A stretch of DNA of 64,000 nt from Sclerotiophoma versabilis (Eukaryota; Ascomycota; Dothideomycetes; Pleosporales; Didymellaceae): assembly GCA_012274445.1 (NCBI GenBank), contig JAAROD010000081.1, positions 248,001-312,000 on the forward strand, read 5' to 3'. Positions 1-11,194 of this stretch are shown piece by piece. The notes beneath the pieces were generated by a model. The model ran no database searches, was not told the DNA's origin, and saw only the letters and a program-made list of their open reading frames with translations. Each line of letters starts with the position of its first letter. Position 1 is the stretch's first letter. The translations under genes were made by a program, and so were the position numbers.

Positions 1-404
1 GATGGTGATGCGATCATGATTAGTGACGACGACGAAGAGAGCGCAGAAGACCTGTTCGTGAAGCCGTCAAGAAAGGCACCGGCGAGGAAGACTGCGCCTG
101 CTGCAAAAGCACTAGCCAAGGCGAAGTCACCCATGAAGAAGATACCGGCACCTGCGCGGACAAGAATGCCAGCAGCGAGCAAGCAGGCCACGTTAAACTT
201 CTCTCAGCCTTCCACCCAACGCAGCCAGCCTACACGAGGTACCACGTCACGAGGAAAGAAGGTTGCTGAACCTGTAAGTAATGCTTCTAGACCGAGTAAG
301 AGGCAATGAAGCTAACGCTCTTACAGAGTGATGATGAGATATCTGATGATGATGATGATGCATTTGAGCCCGCGCCGACTACAAGGTCTACTCGTAGGAG
401 GTGA
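1..404 (+). CDS. C-terminal end of probable MRE11 double-strand-break repair nuclease (5' partial)
   Basis: Only the tail of the gene is in the window; the frame is open from base 1. Exons are 1-273 and 327-404, joined by a 53-nt intron (GTAAGT...TTACAG) at a codon boundary. The protein is low complexity: an acidic patch (ISDDDEE), a Lys/Ala/Pro-rich basic stretch, QATLNFSQ, then a second acidic block ending in AFEPAPTTRSTRRR. Acidic and basic low-complexity tails with a final D-rich AFEP-type block are typical of MRE11 in filamentous fungi, where the catalytic phosphodiesterase domain lies far upstream. MRE11 forms the MRN complex with RAD50 and NBS1/XRS2 and trims DNA ends. No catalytic residue is visible, so the name rests on tail resemblance only; another nuclear protein with a similar tail remains possible. 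Confidence 0.55.
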
Positions 405-1219
405 GCTGATGGTGTTTTACGATACAACTGGAGACCGATGTTACAGGCATGTATCATACGGAACCCAGTTTGATGTTGTGTGGTTCGTTTCTTGAATGCA
501 TAGCGAAGGCGTACGTCAACGAGGGACTACCTGATACTCGCACTCTTCGTTCTAACACGCAGTTTTTACAAAGATGTTTGAAAGCGCAAAAATTTATCCG
601 AGCGTTCCCGATATCTTTTGCACCTAGTGTTTCTGTTCTGTATGGTGCCTCCGGCAGTAGTTGCCAAGAGAAGTGTTGGCGGTGCGCCTTCCTGCTCTAC
701 ACTTGCTTACCAGGTTCAAAGTAGTTGCACCCCCAGCCAGCCGCCTGCCCACTCACCTTCGGGCTTGGATACGCCTTCAGCCCTACGATCCCATCTACGC
801 TTTCCTGTGAAGAACGGTTACTACGTAAGATCTGAGGAAGGTGCATCAGAATGCAGGGCAAAACCTTCTGCTCCTTGCTCCGTTCCTGTGATTCCACAAT
901 ACACTCATTTGTTTTCCGTCTTCTTGTCTGTCTTCTTTCGCAGTGCTGTTCTTCGGCTTTTTGGATAGCTGCCACTCGTTCATTTTGCACTCCCCCTTGA
1001 ATCGGCTTTGAGGTAAGTCGTCGCCGCTGCAGTACGCGTGCCACTGTAGCGCCTCAGGTAGTGGAGGTTCACTGACCAGTGCTGCAGGATCTTGCAATCA
1101 CACCATTTCACATCTTGCTCGTCTGGCTGACACTGAGTTCCTTGCTGCCGGCCATACCTCACCAGGACACTGACATACTGATCCACCGCACGCCCGCCTA
1201 GGGTGACGGATGGTCCGTC
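405..1219. other. Intergenic region
   Basis: This is normal-composition DNA between the probable MRE11 tail and the next plus-strand gene. Short open frames on both strands resemble no family I know and have no convincing splice structure. It probably holds the 3' UTR of the left gene and the promoter and 5' UTR of the right one. Confidence 0.6.
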
Positions 1220-4200
1220 ATGGCTACCGCATACAAGGTGGAAGAGCTGCTCGCCCTGCGTGGCTCAGTATCTGAATCAGCTGTGTCATTGGACAAGTTT
1301 GCAGACGAGGATGTGATCAAAGGTAAGCGTTGACCTTGTCTTCACCCTCACCCTTCACCTCACCGGTCTACAGCTGTTCTTCCGCGGACCGCTCCAACTC
1401 AAGCATCTCTAACCCACAATCGTCTCCTTCTTTTTACCCAACAACTATCTACACCCATAGTGTGCCGCCCAAAAGACCAAAACTGACTCTCCTATAAGAA
1501 CACGTCCTACGTCCTTCCGCGTCTGCGCAATTGATCGGCCGCAGGTCCGACAGAAGCTTACGAACGTTCGCAGCCAAGGTAGCTGTACCGGAGGCGCCTC
1601 GCGAGGTCACACCAGAAGTCGTTCCAACGACAGCCCCTTCAGCAACTTACAAGCGGCCGTCGCCATCCCCATCCGTTAAGCGTGGCAAGGCTGAGAGACT
1701 TCTCAAGGAACACGGCAGCCCTCCCGGTTTGCGAGTGACAGCAGGAGGGCGCATTGTACCCGGGGATCTTCCTCCGCTAGGTACACGACCCAGCTTCAAC
1801 ATTCACAGCGCTCAGGTTCTACGCGCTGTGCCCGGCAATATCATGGCTGCGCAGTTACAACAACTCGCAAACAACACAGCTCGCGTTGATATCGTTGGTG
1901 GCCAGCCCATCATTGTTGTCGGCGACCGCATGTTTGCCCTTCCTGCGGTCAATAGCAGGGCTACGATGTCCGCAACGACACCAGTGGCCGATGAGACCCT
2001 TACCAAACATGTCAATGACAATGCTTCTCTCTCCAATCAGGGTCCTTTGCTTGATTTATCGTTTGGCCCAACACATGCCAACTCTCAGACATCATTCGCA
2101 GGGGCAGACCTTCCGACGCTCAAGACCAAACAGGCAACCAAGAAGCAAGAGCTTCGAACTGTTGAACAGGCAGAGGTGTTGCAATCTGGACACCAACCCG
2201 AGGGCTGGCGAGCCAGCATGATCGAGAAGAAGAAGAGTTTGATCATGGAGCTGGACACGCTACGCAAGCACATCGCAACTCTTGAGTCGGATCCACCCTC
2301 CGCGAACGAACAGAATGCCTCGACAACTTCAGCCGGCGCAATGCTGGCACCAGCCAATCCGTCATCGCTCATGCCCTCGTACCAGCAGCCACTCCCTCAG
2401 TCCATGTATGACTACCCTGCAACGAACCCATACGTGCCGATGATGATGTATCCACCACCTTTCGGCACCTTTCCAAGCTTTCCGAACGTGGATCCATCAC
2501 CATTCGTTCCTCCTTCTGTGAACGCCCTTCCGTACTCTCCTGGATCAACCAATCGACGCTCGCGTGCCATCGAGATCAAGCCACCCCACGAGGAGTCCAA
2601 GAAGCAAGCAAGATCTGCGTTAGACCCAAAGAGCCCAACATATGAGCCAAAGAGGAGCTCGGTCAAGGATCCTGTTCCTCCTACACCCTCGCCAAACAAG
2701 CGCTCGTCTTGGCTTCAGCAAGAAGCATCACAGTCTGATACACAGCCAGGACGTATGCTAGCCCACAAACTTAGCCTTTCGAGCGTAGACACTACAGACT
2801 TCTTTCCCACAAATACCCATGAGCATTCGTCCACTCGAGTGGCTCCCCCGACCGATGCGCCCCAGCCAAATTGGGATGAGAATAGGATTGCTCCGACAAC
2901 CCCAGACAAGAGCTGGCCTGCGAGCCCCTGGAACGAGGGCAATGCCAACCAATCGAGGAACAACGAACCGGCACCAAAGATTGGATCTTGGCCAGAGGCA
3001 TTTGGGATACCACGATCTCTCTCACCTCTGAAACAAGAAGCTACGAATCAATCATCTGTAACTGTTGGAAAGCGTGCTTCGCAGACGGGTAGCAGCCTGA
3101 ACACTGCTTCCAGCAACACCATGCTCACCCAGGATTACACCCAGCAGCGAACTGCGACAGAGGGACTTTGGCCATCCAATATACCCAAAGCTGGGGCACA
3201 CATTCCTTCCACCTATCAGGAAGGCTTCCAAGCTGGCTACGACCACTTTGGTATGTCTGACAGTCCCGAAGTGTTGCAAGGGTACGTCCAGGGTCTTTTG
3301 GCTTTCCTGGCCGATTCTTTGAACAGTCGTCGTAGCAGCGCGTCTGCTCGTGAATTACAAACACACACTAGCAACTCTCGTACGCCATCGGTACACGGTC
3401 TTGCCACTAGTTCTATACCTCGTGACTCCGTCATCAGCATGACATACAATCGTACTGAGGTTCCAGGGGGCAGCCAAGAGAATACGCGTACTAATCAGGG
3501 CAATGGAACTAAGAGCTGTCGTCGAGATTCCACCTACAGTCCACAAGGTGTCATTCGTAATGCCCCAGTATCCTTTGCTTCAGGCATCGACTTCGCACAG
3601 GAGCCGCGCCAAGTCAGTGACCCAAGCACGAAATACCCAAACCCTGCTGGCTTGTTTCCCGAGAGGATGCCTTGCGATTATCGGCATGTCTCATCGTATG
3701 CGAGTCCCGAGAACGAAATGGGCAAGAGATTGGAGAAAGGTACTGCACCCCGCTCCTCTCTGCAGGCAGCGAATAACGGTTTCGGCCGTCAATTCTTCGG
3801 CGATCAGCTTGCAAACCGTACGAATAGCAACCCTCAAACAATGCAGCGCTTCTATCCAGCTCACATGGAGGTTGGCTTTAGCAGATTTGGTGGAAACAGC
3901 ATGCCCGCAGCTCGGCCTTTCGCTAACAATCGCGTGTCAGGCCTGGATGGTGCGATGGATGATCTGGCTGACTTGGTTATGGAGACGAGTGTTGATGATC
4001 GCTATTCAGCTGCAGATCGACATGCTCAACCAACTACTGCGCCGTCTCCAGTGGATGCTGAAGACATGGGTGCTTCTTGCTTCAAGCCTTCTGGCGGAAA
4101 GGGCAAGCACAAGATGACTTCTTCACCAACCAAGCCTACTGAGTACGCACAAGACACGACTGCATCTTCGCCCGCCAACGCTCCTAGCTCGCCCAAGAAG

Positions 4201-4416
4201 TCTGGTGAACAGTCCCCGGCCAAAGCGAAGCTCGAGCAAGTCACCAACCGATTCAGGCGCTCGAAGAAGGATGATCCTCGTGGTATGTCCTCGGAGGACA
4301 AGGTGAGACGTTCGGACAAGTGGAGGAAGCGTTTCGACTCCCTCAAGCAAACAGAGAAGGCTGAGATTGAGGAGTATCGTGAGGGGGAGGGTCGTAGGAA
4401 CGGCGGTCGACGCTGA
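1220..4416 (+). CDS. Putative eIF4E-binding protein (4E-T-like), large disordered protein
   Basis: Exons 1220-1322 and 1499-4416 flank a 176-nt intron (GTAAGC...ATAAG); splicing creates a Glu codon and gives 1,006 aa. The start gives MATAYKVEELLALR, in which Y5-x4-L10-L11 exactly matches the eIF4E-binding motif YxxxxL-phi, placed at the N-terminus as in metazoan 4E-T. The rest is Ser/Pro/Gln-rich and probably disordered. It includes a short segment of coiled-coil character (EKKKSLIMELDTLRKHIATLE), a Pro/Tyr/Met-rich patch around MYPPPFGTFPSFP, a conserved-looking stretch (TYQEGFQAGYDHFG), and a basic C-terminus (KVRRSDKWRKRFDSLKQTEK). By analogy it would bind eIF4E and repress or relocalise mRNA. 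The motif is seen; the function is inferred. An upstream ATG at 1210 is out of frame. Confidence 0.6.
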
Positions 4417-5882
4417 GCGGTCCACACGGTACACAGCATCACTTCAACAAGGGCTAGATGTTTGGTTCGCGTCAAACTTCGATAGGCCTTTGGTCTTGGG
4501 CCAGGCTCGATACGTCCATCAGTCTGTCCACGTGCGGCTCACAGTCAGAGGCCTGTCCATCAACTTTAGCATTCAATCATCTTTCCTACGGTTATTCAGC
4601 AAGACATTCCCGATTGCATACAGGTTTACAGCGTTGTTCCGAAGTAGACACTATCCAAGTATTGGTGCTGGGTGGTTGTGAGGTGTTGGAATCGGGTTAA
4701 AGTCTTCTCTTTGCACTCATATTTCAGCCTCTGGTCAGTTTCGCTCGCAGCGTGGTCAGGTGGTTGAGGATTGTATGATGACAGGGTGGACAAAGTCAGC
4801 AGTTTGCATAGTACAATAAAGTAATGTTTGAAATGCTCAGGTTGGGCAATGTGAGGTTGGTTTGTAATGATGTTGTGTGAGCACGGCCGCAATTCGGCGG
4901 AGCTTTAGAGCTTCCCCGAATGGCAAGGGTGCAGCAGCGTTGAAGCATTGCCTCGCCCACACCGCTGAACAAGATGGAATTGATGCCGCAGGTGGAGATA
5001 GGGTGAAGGCAGACGGCGGAAGGGAATTGGAGCAGGACGACAGGGGCTAGGCAGAAGACTGGGTGGGTGCAGACGGTGACGTTTGAGTGTTGTCGTGTGC
5101 TGATAAATCGAGGCTGGTGTCATCGTGGGGGAGGTGCACGTCCACGTCCACGCTCACGTCCACGGGTGCCGGTTGGAGGCGTTGGCGAGGCGCGCAGGGG
5201 GCGAGGGCGGACGGCGGACAAGCGCGGCAGGGAGAGAATCGTCGACTGCGGTGCCCCAGTGCAGCATTGCTTGCAAAGGCAGGACAGAGGCGACAGTAAG
5301 CTGATCAATCGGTTTCCACTCGGCACACGGCCTCCAGCCAGGCTCCGTGCCTCGCCCTCGCCTGCTCTCCGCTGCTCGACCTGCTGTCCGGGCTAGCTTG
5401 TTGACAGGCCCCGCTTCCCTGTCCATCATTCGCCGCTGCACTTTTGGCGCGGCTGCCCTTTGGCCCAGGCCAGCATCTGCGCAGCTGGAGCTACTTCCCT
5501 CTGCTGTGCCCACTGTCTCGCAGTGAAGGACACGCTGCAACGCTGCAACGCTGCACCGCTGCACCACTGCACCTCTGCACCTCTGCACCTCTGCACCTCT
5601 GCACCCCCCCTCCCGCCCGCATTGCGCCCACTCGCCCCGTGAGCGACTTTCTTTCGAGCCGGCAGCACCACCGCTCCGCTGCGCTCCAGCCACAGACGCC
5701 CCGGCGAGCCCTGATATCGACCGCACCCGCACCCAGGTTGGCCATGGCCCACTGACCCACTCACGACACATAACCACCACCACCGCGCCGGCTTCTCCAG
5801 CGCTCCCCGACCCCGACCCGACCACGGTTCGTGACGCTGCACCTCTGGCCTGCCGCTGCACCACCCTCCCCACCCACCGGCT
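4417..5882. other. Long intergenic region / probable leader of the nrc-2 gene
   Basis: About 1.47 kb lies between two plus-strand genes. The left half is unremarkable. From about 5,100 it becomes C-rich on the plus strand, with many CACCACC, CCGC and CTGCAC words, and it holds a CTGCACC-type short tandem repeat. Long open frames on the minus strand (for example 5,154-6,131) are by-products of this skew and overlap the kinase exon. No convincing additional gene was found. A long pyrimidine-rich 5' leader for the kinase is plausible. Confidence 0.5.
5537..5607. repeat. CTGCACC-type short tandem repeat
   Basis: This is a tandem array of imperfect CTGCAACG/CTGCACCG/CTGCACCT units. It degenerates at the left and becomes near-perfect CTGCACCT copies at the right, ending in a C run. 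It lies about 280 bases upstream of the kinase start, in the likely leader or promoter. Confidence 0.8.
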
Positions 5883-7979
5883 ATGACGCAGCTCTTCACC
5901 TCGCACTCGTCGACCAACACCGCCATGCCGGAGAAGCGCACCTTTTCCGGCAACCCGCTGTCCGCCAACAAGCCCGTCAACGCCAAGGACGGCCAGGTCT
6001 CGCAGCGCATCAAGAACTTCTTCCGCATCAATAGCAGCGCCGACACGCGCAAGCACTCGGACGAGGCCAACGGCGCCCACACCCCCAAGAGCGAGAAGAC
6101 GGGCTCGCGCCATTCGCGCTTCCTGCCGCACATCTCCCGCAATCGCTCCACCACCGTTACGAGCGAGGGCAACCCGCTGGACGATGCTGTGTCACCCACC
6201 GCCCACGCCAACCCCTACTTCCAGCACCAGGGGCCCCCCGCCCTCCGCCATCACAATGAAGGGAGCGTGCCGTCCACTCCGCCCGACACCCCAGGCATAC
6301 CAACCACCAAGGTAGAGGCCGTCAGCGGAGCGAACGACCAGGCCACCGCCGCCGGGAAGGAGGAGCTGGCAAGAAAACTGCGCAGGGTAGCGTCTGCACC
6401 CAATGCCCAAGGCCTCTTCTCCTCGGCCAAATCAGATGAAAGGCCGCAGACGGCTGAGCTTGCCAAGCAGCCTGTCTTGCTGCATCCCAATTCTTCCACC
6501 CTCAGCATGGTCGAGACTGCACACCAAGATTCAGGCCACCTGTCGCCCATCGACACCTCCAAGGGTATTCCCTCCCCTGGTCAGATCCGCCAATCGGTCG
6601 CTTTCCGGAGAACATACAGCTCCAACTCCATCAAGGTCCGCAATGTGGAGGTTGGCCCGGGCAGCTTCGACAAGATCAAGCTGATCGGCAAGGGCGATGT
6701 TGGCAAGGTGTACTTGGTTCGCGAGAAGAAGTCGAGCAGGTTATACGCCATGAAGGGTGAGACCGCACAAAACGTGACAGCATCACACCATACTAACACA
6801 TCGCAGTGCTGAGCAAGAAGGAGATGATTAAACGTAACAAGATTAAGCGCGCACTCGCCGAGCAGGAAATTCTGGCTACCAGCAACCACCCCTTTATTGT
6901 TACTCTATACCACTCGTTCCAGTCAGAAGATCACCTCTACCTCTGCATGGAATACTGCAGCGGCGGCGAGTTCTTCAGAGCCCTCCAGACGCGACCGAAC
7001 AAGTGCGTCGACGAGGATGCAGCGCGCTTTTACGCTGCCGAAGTCACGGCTGCGTTGGAATATCTGCATCTGATGGGCTTCATCTACCGTGACCTAAAGC
7101 CAGAGAGTACGTTTATTCACCATCCACCCAACTTCTACGCTAACCATTGTAGACATTTTGCTGCACCAGTCCGGTCATATCATGCTGTCAGACTTTGATT
7201 TGTCGAAACAATCAGAACCCGGCGGTCGCCCGACAATGATTCTCAGCGGCCGAAATGGCACTTCATCCAGCAACCTGCCGACGATAGACACGAAGTCGTG
7301 TATTAACAACTTCCGTACCAACTCGTTTGTAGGCACCGAGGAGTACATCGCTCCCGAAGTGATCAAGGGCTGCGGACACACTAGTGCTGTCGACTGGTGG
7401 ACGCTGGGTATCTTGATCTACGAGATGCTTTACGGAACCACGCCTTTCAAGGGCAAGAATCGCAACGCAACTTTTGCCAACATTCTGAGGGACGAGGTCC
7501 CGTTCCCCGAAGGTTCTGGCGCACCGCCAGTCTCCAAGTGAGTATTGCATGCCCTGTTCTCTTATAGATTACTAACAGCAGACAGTCTCTGCAAGTCGCT
7601 CATTCGCAAGCTTCTCATCAAGGATGAGACTCGACGACTTGGGTCTCGTGCTGGTGCTTCCGATATCAAGACGGCACCTTTCTTCCGCACTACACAATGG
7701 GCGCTCCTGCGTCACTCAAAGCCTCCCATCATTCCTCACCAGGGTCACGGGATCGAGACACCAAACTTTAGAAACGTCAAGGAGAGCCAGAGTGTTGACA
7801 TTGGAGCGTCGAGAGTCAAGGGTGTACCTCTGGACTCTGGACTTGCAACTCCCATGGGCGAGATTGCGGATCCTTTTGAGGAGTTCAACAGCGTGACTCT
7901 ACACCACGATGGTGATGATCACAGCCACGCGGCTACGGATCATGAGCACCTCGCGCAACAGAATTCGGGCTCGAGATAG
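5883..7979 (+). CDS. nrc-2: AGC-family serine/threonine protein kinase NRC-2 (yeast Fpk1/Kin82 homologue)
   Basis: Exons 5883-6756, 6807-7106, 7153-7537 and 7586-7979 give 650 aa. All three introns are 46-50 nt GT-AG. The N-terminal 260 residues are Ser/Pro-rich. The kinase domain starts at about residue 260 with the glycine loop GKGDVGKV (269-276), ATP lysine K291 in YAMK, the catalytic loop YRDLKPEN (D387) and the metal-binding loop DFD (405-407). DFD in place of DFG, followed by LSK, is characteristic of this AGC group. A GTEEYIAPEV activation-segment end and the AGC extension RNVKESQSVDI follow. Family members phosphorylate and activate phospholipid flippases at the plasma membrane; Neurospora nrc-2 represses conidiation. 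The match is close over the whole domain. A second in-frame ATG lies 14 codons downstream, so the exact start is slightly uncertain. Confidence 0.95.
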
Positions 7980-8693
7980 TACTAGTCACGGCTTGACTAC
8001 TATCTTTCGGATGCAGACTTTGTTGCATTTACTTTCTACATGTCGATATGGGAGGCGTTCTGATGCGTTACTCTCAGCTCCACTCTTTACTACAGCTGAT
8101 AGATATGGGCTCTTTTCACGGCAATGGCGTTTGTTGGAGCATTCACCTCAGACTCTTTATGCGGACAAGAGTGACTGAGCGTTTTGTAAAATTCTTTGGC
8201 GCCGATTATCATTAGGAGCATTCATTGTTGGTCGATTTCGTTACAGTCGAGGATGAGTCACCGTGGAGTTGTTGACAGCGAAGGTGGAGAGACGTTATGG
8301 ATGAAAGATAGCAATAGCAGACATGTGAACAATCTGTGGGGATAATGCATTGACTTGTGATGAGGGTCAAGATTGTGCCAAGGATTGAGCAATCGGAAGT
8401 CGCGTCTTCCCCGCGCTCGCCGTGACCGCTTTTGTGTACTTTGCAACAACAGAGCAACGAACGGCACCTAGGGATACAAGACTGGGCCCATGCCTACTTT
8501 TCCCAGGAAAATCCTGGAGCCCTATTTATTATAGCGCATCCCTCGGTTCTCTCTCGACAGTCGTCATAGGCAACTTTGTCCAACGCAACCCACCCACGCC
8601 TCGTCCAAACGCCGCTGCACGACACAAGACAAATCGCAGCAAACAAGATCCAGCGCACCCACCCAAAGCAAGAGTAGTCAGACAAGAAGCGAC
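7980..8693. other. Intergenic region
   Basis: This region lies between nrc-2 and DAD3, both on the plus strand. I see no supported gene. It should hold the kinase 3' UTR and the DAD3 promoter. Confidence 0.6.
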
Positions 8694-9175
8694 ATGGCCG
8701 AGGCACAAGACTTGCAAGCCTCCACGGCTTCGCACCAAGGCGGATACGAAGATGAAGAGAGCTTGAGTCCGCTGGAGCAGGAAGTGCTCGACGAATACGC
8801 ACGCTTGCTTGGGAATCTGAACCATGTACGTCCGCCTTTTGCTGGATTCTGGGAGGTCTTTTCTTCTTCTTCTTCTTCTTCTTCTTCTTCTTCTTCTTCT
8901 TCTTCTTCTTCTTCTTCTTCTTCTCTCCCACGCTGGGCGCTCTTTGTAAAGACAGAGGCTGACACAACCTGTAGATGAGCACGTTGTTGTCCGAACTAAG
9001 CGACAAGCCGAGCGCAGCCATTCTCGACGGGCTGAGGGGGCTGGAGAGGAAGACGAGCTTGGTCTTTACGCTGTTGAAGGCGAGTGTGTATAGCATTGTG
9101 CTGAACCAGCAGATTCAGGACAATGGGCAGGAGCCCGAGGGGCAGGGGAGCGAGGGGGAGGGATGGGTACAGTGA
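8694..9175 (+). CDS. DAD3: DASH/Dam1 complex subunit DAD3
   Basis: Exons 8694-8825 and 8975-9175 (149-nt intron, GTACGT...TGTAG, codon-boundary junction) give 110 aa. The protein has the Dad3 signature LSPLEQEVLDEYARLLGNLN, then ILDGLRGLERKTSLVFTLLK and ASVYSIVLNQQI. It is one long helical module of the size usual for the family. DAD3 is part of the fungal-specific DASH ring complex, which couples kinetochores to microtubule plus ends. Two oddities stand out. The intron contains an almost pure TTC tract next to the 3' splice site, so an unspliced reading frame would run through a polyserine stretch. The stop codon itself falls in the first unit of a 16-bp minisatellite. Confidence 0.95.
8861..8923. 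repeat. (TTC)n trinucleotide microsatellite inside the DAD3 intron
   Basis: About 21 uninterrupted TTC units (GAA on the other strand) lie inside the intron, upstream of the branch and acceptor region. The tract is polypyrimidine on the sense strand, so its length could affect splicing efficiency, and such tracts are prone to slippage. It is intronic, so the polyserine or polyglutamate frames across it are not real proteins. Confidence 0.95.
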
Positions 9176-9439
9176 GTGAGGATGGGAGTGAGTGAGGATG
9201 GGAGTGAGTGAGGATGGGAGTGAGTGAGGATGGGAGTGAGTGAGGATGGGAGTGAGTGAGGATGGGAGTGAGTGAGGATGGGAGTGAGTGAGGATGGGAG
9301 TGAGTGAGGATGGGAGTGAGTGAGGATGGGAGTGAGTGAGGATGGGAGTGAGTGAGGATGGGAGTGAGTGAGGATGGGAGTGAGTGAGGATGGGAGTGAG
9401 TGAGGATGGGAGTGAGTGAGGATGGGAGTGAGTGAGGAT
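9173..9439. repeat. 16-bp minisatellite, about 16-17 copies, between DAD3 and uS5m
   Basis: The unit is GTGAGTGAGGATGGGA, repeated head to tail with almost no variation; the last copy degrades to GATGAGAGG. It begins at the DAD3 stop codon and ends about 160 bases before the stop of the convergent uS5m gene, so it forms the shared 3' UTR region of both. On the minus strand it contains no stop in the frame seen, which creates a spurious open frame of ILTHSHPHSLPSSLTP type. Confidence 0.95.
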
Positions 9440-9597
9440 GAGAGGAGAGAAGAGGATGCTCAAGGATGATATGATACCCCAGTTACGATTCGTTGGAGTA
9501 GATGTATGATACAAATTTCTACACTGCCACGCTGTCCAACCCAAAGCCGTCCTGATGCGATGCACACGGTACAAGATTACACTATCATACAAGTCTT

Positions 9598-10942
9598 TTA
9601 ATGCACACTGCCGCCATAGTAGACCTTCCGTACATCGACCAGCTTCTTCCCCCTCGCGCGCGCAATCTCGTCGGGTAACCTCTGCTCCGTCAGGGCTTCC
9701 CATGTGGCCTTGATGACGTTCATCTTGTTCCGCGAGCGCGGCGTCTTGGCGGCGAGGTCCTGCAGGCCGGCAGCGCGGGCGAGCTCGAAGATCAGGTGCT
9801 GGGTGCGGAGACCAAAGCCTGTGAGTGTCAGCGAGTGGGCACGTGTGTGTTGCGTTCCCGGGCTGCCTACCTGGCGGGCGGGCAAAGAGCTGGACCTTGG
9901 TCGCGCCGACCTTGCGCTCCAGGTCGCCAAACGTGGTGCGGTTCTCGTAGCGCGGCACGGGCTTCATGTTCCTGATGGCAGCCATGATGCTCTGCTTGCG
10001 GCCCTCGTCGGGCTCGACGCTCTTGCCCTCGCCCACGCCGAGCAGGCCGTCCTGGTTGCCGGCAATGGTCAGGTAGTACATGCTCCGGATCTTGCCCATG
10101 CGCGTCTGGTTGGTGACGCTGTGGGAGACCAGGGTCTTGGTGCGGATCTTCTTCAGCTGGTTCTTGTCCCAGCCCATGTACTGCAGCAGGCGCTTCTGGC
10201 GCGGGTCCTCCTCCTCCTCGGTGCTGAGGCGGCGCGTCTGGCGGGCCATGCGGTTCTCGAGGCGCGGCAGGTCCGGGGCGATGATGGAGTGGCGCGGGTC
10301 GGCGAGCGTGTCGAGGGCGGCCTGGTTGCTGCTTGTGTACGACGAGCGCGGGTCGAGGGCGGCCTGGGTGAGGGCAGCCTCCATGGCGTCCTGCAGCTTC
10401 TTGCCCTCGACGGGGTCCAGCTGGCCCTCGGGCACGCCGCCGGGGTACATCTTGGCGAGCTGCTCCGAGGCGATGCGGGCGATGTTGGCGTCGCGCTCGT
10501 ACTCGTTGGCCGCCCGCAGCGACAGCTTGCCGGGGATGGCGCCGGCGTCCAGCTTCTCCGGGTGGTCCGTCACGGGGTCCAGGTCGGCCAGGCTGTCCTC
10601 GTACGGCAGCCGCCACGGGTCGGTGCGCTGCGAGGCCTGCGTGTAGAGGTCGCGCGCGTCAATGGCCGCCTCGGCCGCCCTGATGGCGGCCATCTGGGCG
10701 GGCGTGTACTGCTTCTCCAGCAGGCTGGCCTCGCGCGTGTCGTACTGCGGGTACTCGGCCGCCGCCAGCTCGTTCAGCTGCTGCAGCTCGTCCGCCTTGA
10801 TCGAGGGGTAGTGCGGCCGTCGCCTGCGCGCGGCTCGGGGCGCCGACGTGTGGAAGGAGCGCTGCGGCGTCGGCTTGGGGGCTGCCGTCGCCGTCGCCGT
10901 CGCGTGGGCGAAGAGGCATCGTGCAGGCCGGCAGACGCTCAT
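9598..10942 (-). CDS. MRPS5: Mitochondrial small-subunit ribosomal protein uS5m (MRPS5)
   Basis: On the minus strand, exon 1 is 10942-9871 and exon 2 is 9818-9598, with a 52-nt intron; splicing rebuilds a Gly codon in PPG-FGLRTQHL. The product is 430 aa. I chose the ATG at 10942 (MSVCRPARC) because the frame upstream offers only non-ATG codons. The N-terminus is Arg/Ala/Ser-rich with FHTSAPRAARRRR, a typical mitochondrial presequence. The S5 core is in the second half: RSMYYLTIAGNQDGLLGVGEGKS, then a C-terminal domain with FELARAAGLQDL and ending YYGGSVH. S5 lines the mRNA entry and decoding region of the 37S subunit. The gene is tail-to-tail with DAD3 and head-to-head with TRM2 across about 250 bases. 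Confidence 0.92.
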
Positions 10943-11194
10943 GGTGCTGGATGCCGTCCCGGTCGAGGCCAATTGGGCGGTGCGAGGGCGCGAGGGCGAG
11001 AGGCGAGAGGCGAGAGGCGAGACGTGGGCGGGCGGGATCTGCGCGTGCTGCAGTGCCTGCCCTGCTGCTGAAGTTCACACTCGCGCTGCGAAAAACGGCT
11101 GACATAACCACGCATCCCCAGCGCTAGCCAATCGCCGCCATTCCCTTCTGAGTGACCAACGGGAACTTTTTTGTGAGCCACCCGTAGGCTCTGC

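Noticed and set aside
5154..6131. Minus-strand 325-codon frame and its overlapping partners
   Set aside because: These are shadows of the C-rich leader and first exon of the nrc-2 kinase.
8678..8978. Frames through the TTC tract giving polyserine or polyglutamate proteins
   Set aside because: The tract is inside the DAD3 intron, whose removal restores the conserved protein.
8996..10972. Long minus-strand frame (658 codons) covering uS5m exon 1, its intron, the minisatellite and part of DAD3
   Set aside because: Its C-terminal half is a translation of the 16-bp array; the true gene splices at 9,870/9,819 and stops at 9,598.
9704..11071. Plus-strand 455-codon frame rich in Leu/Val/Gly/Arg
   Set aside because: It is antisense to uS5m and results from high GC3 codon bias; no family resemblance.
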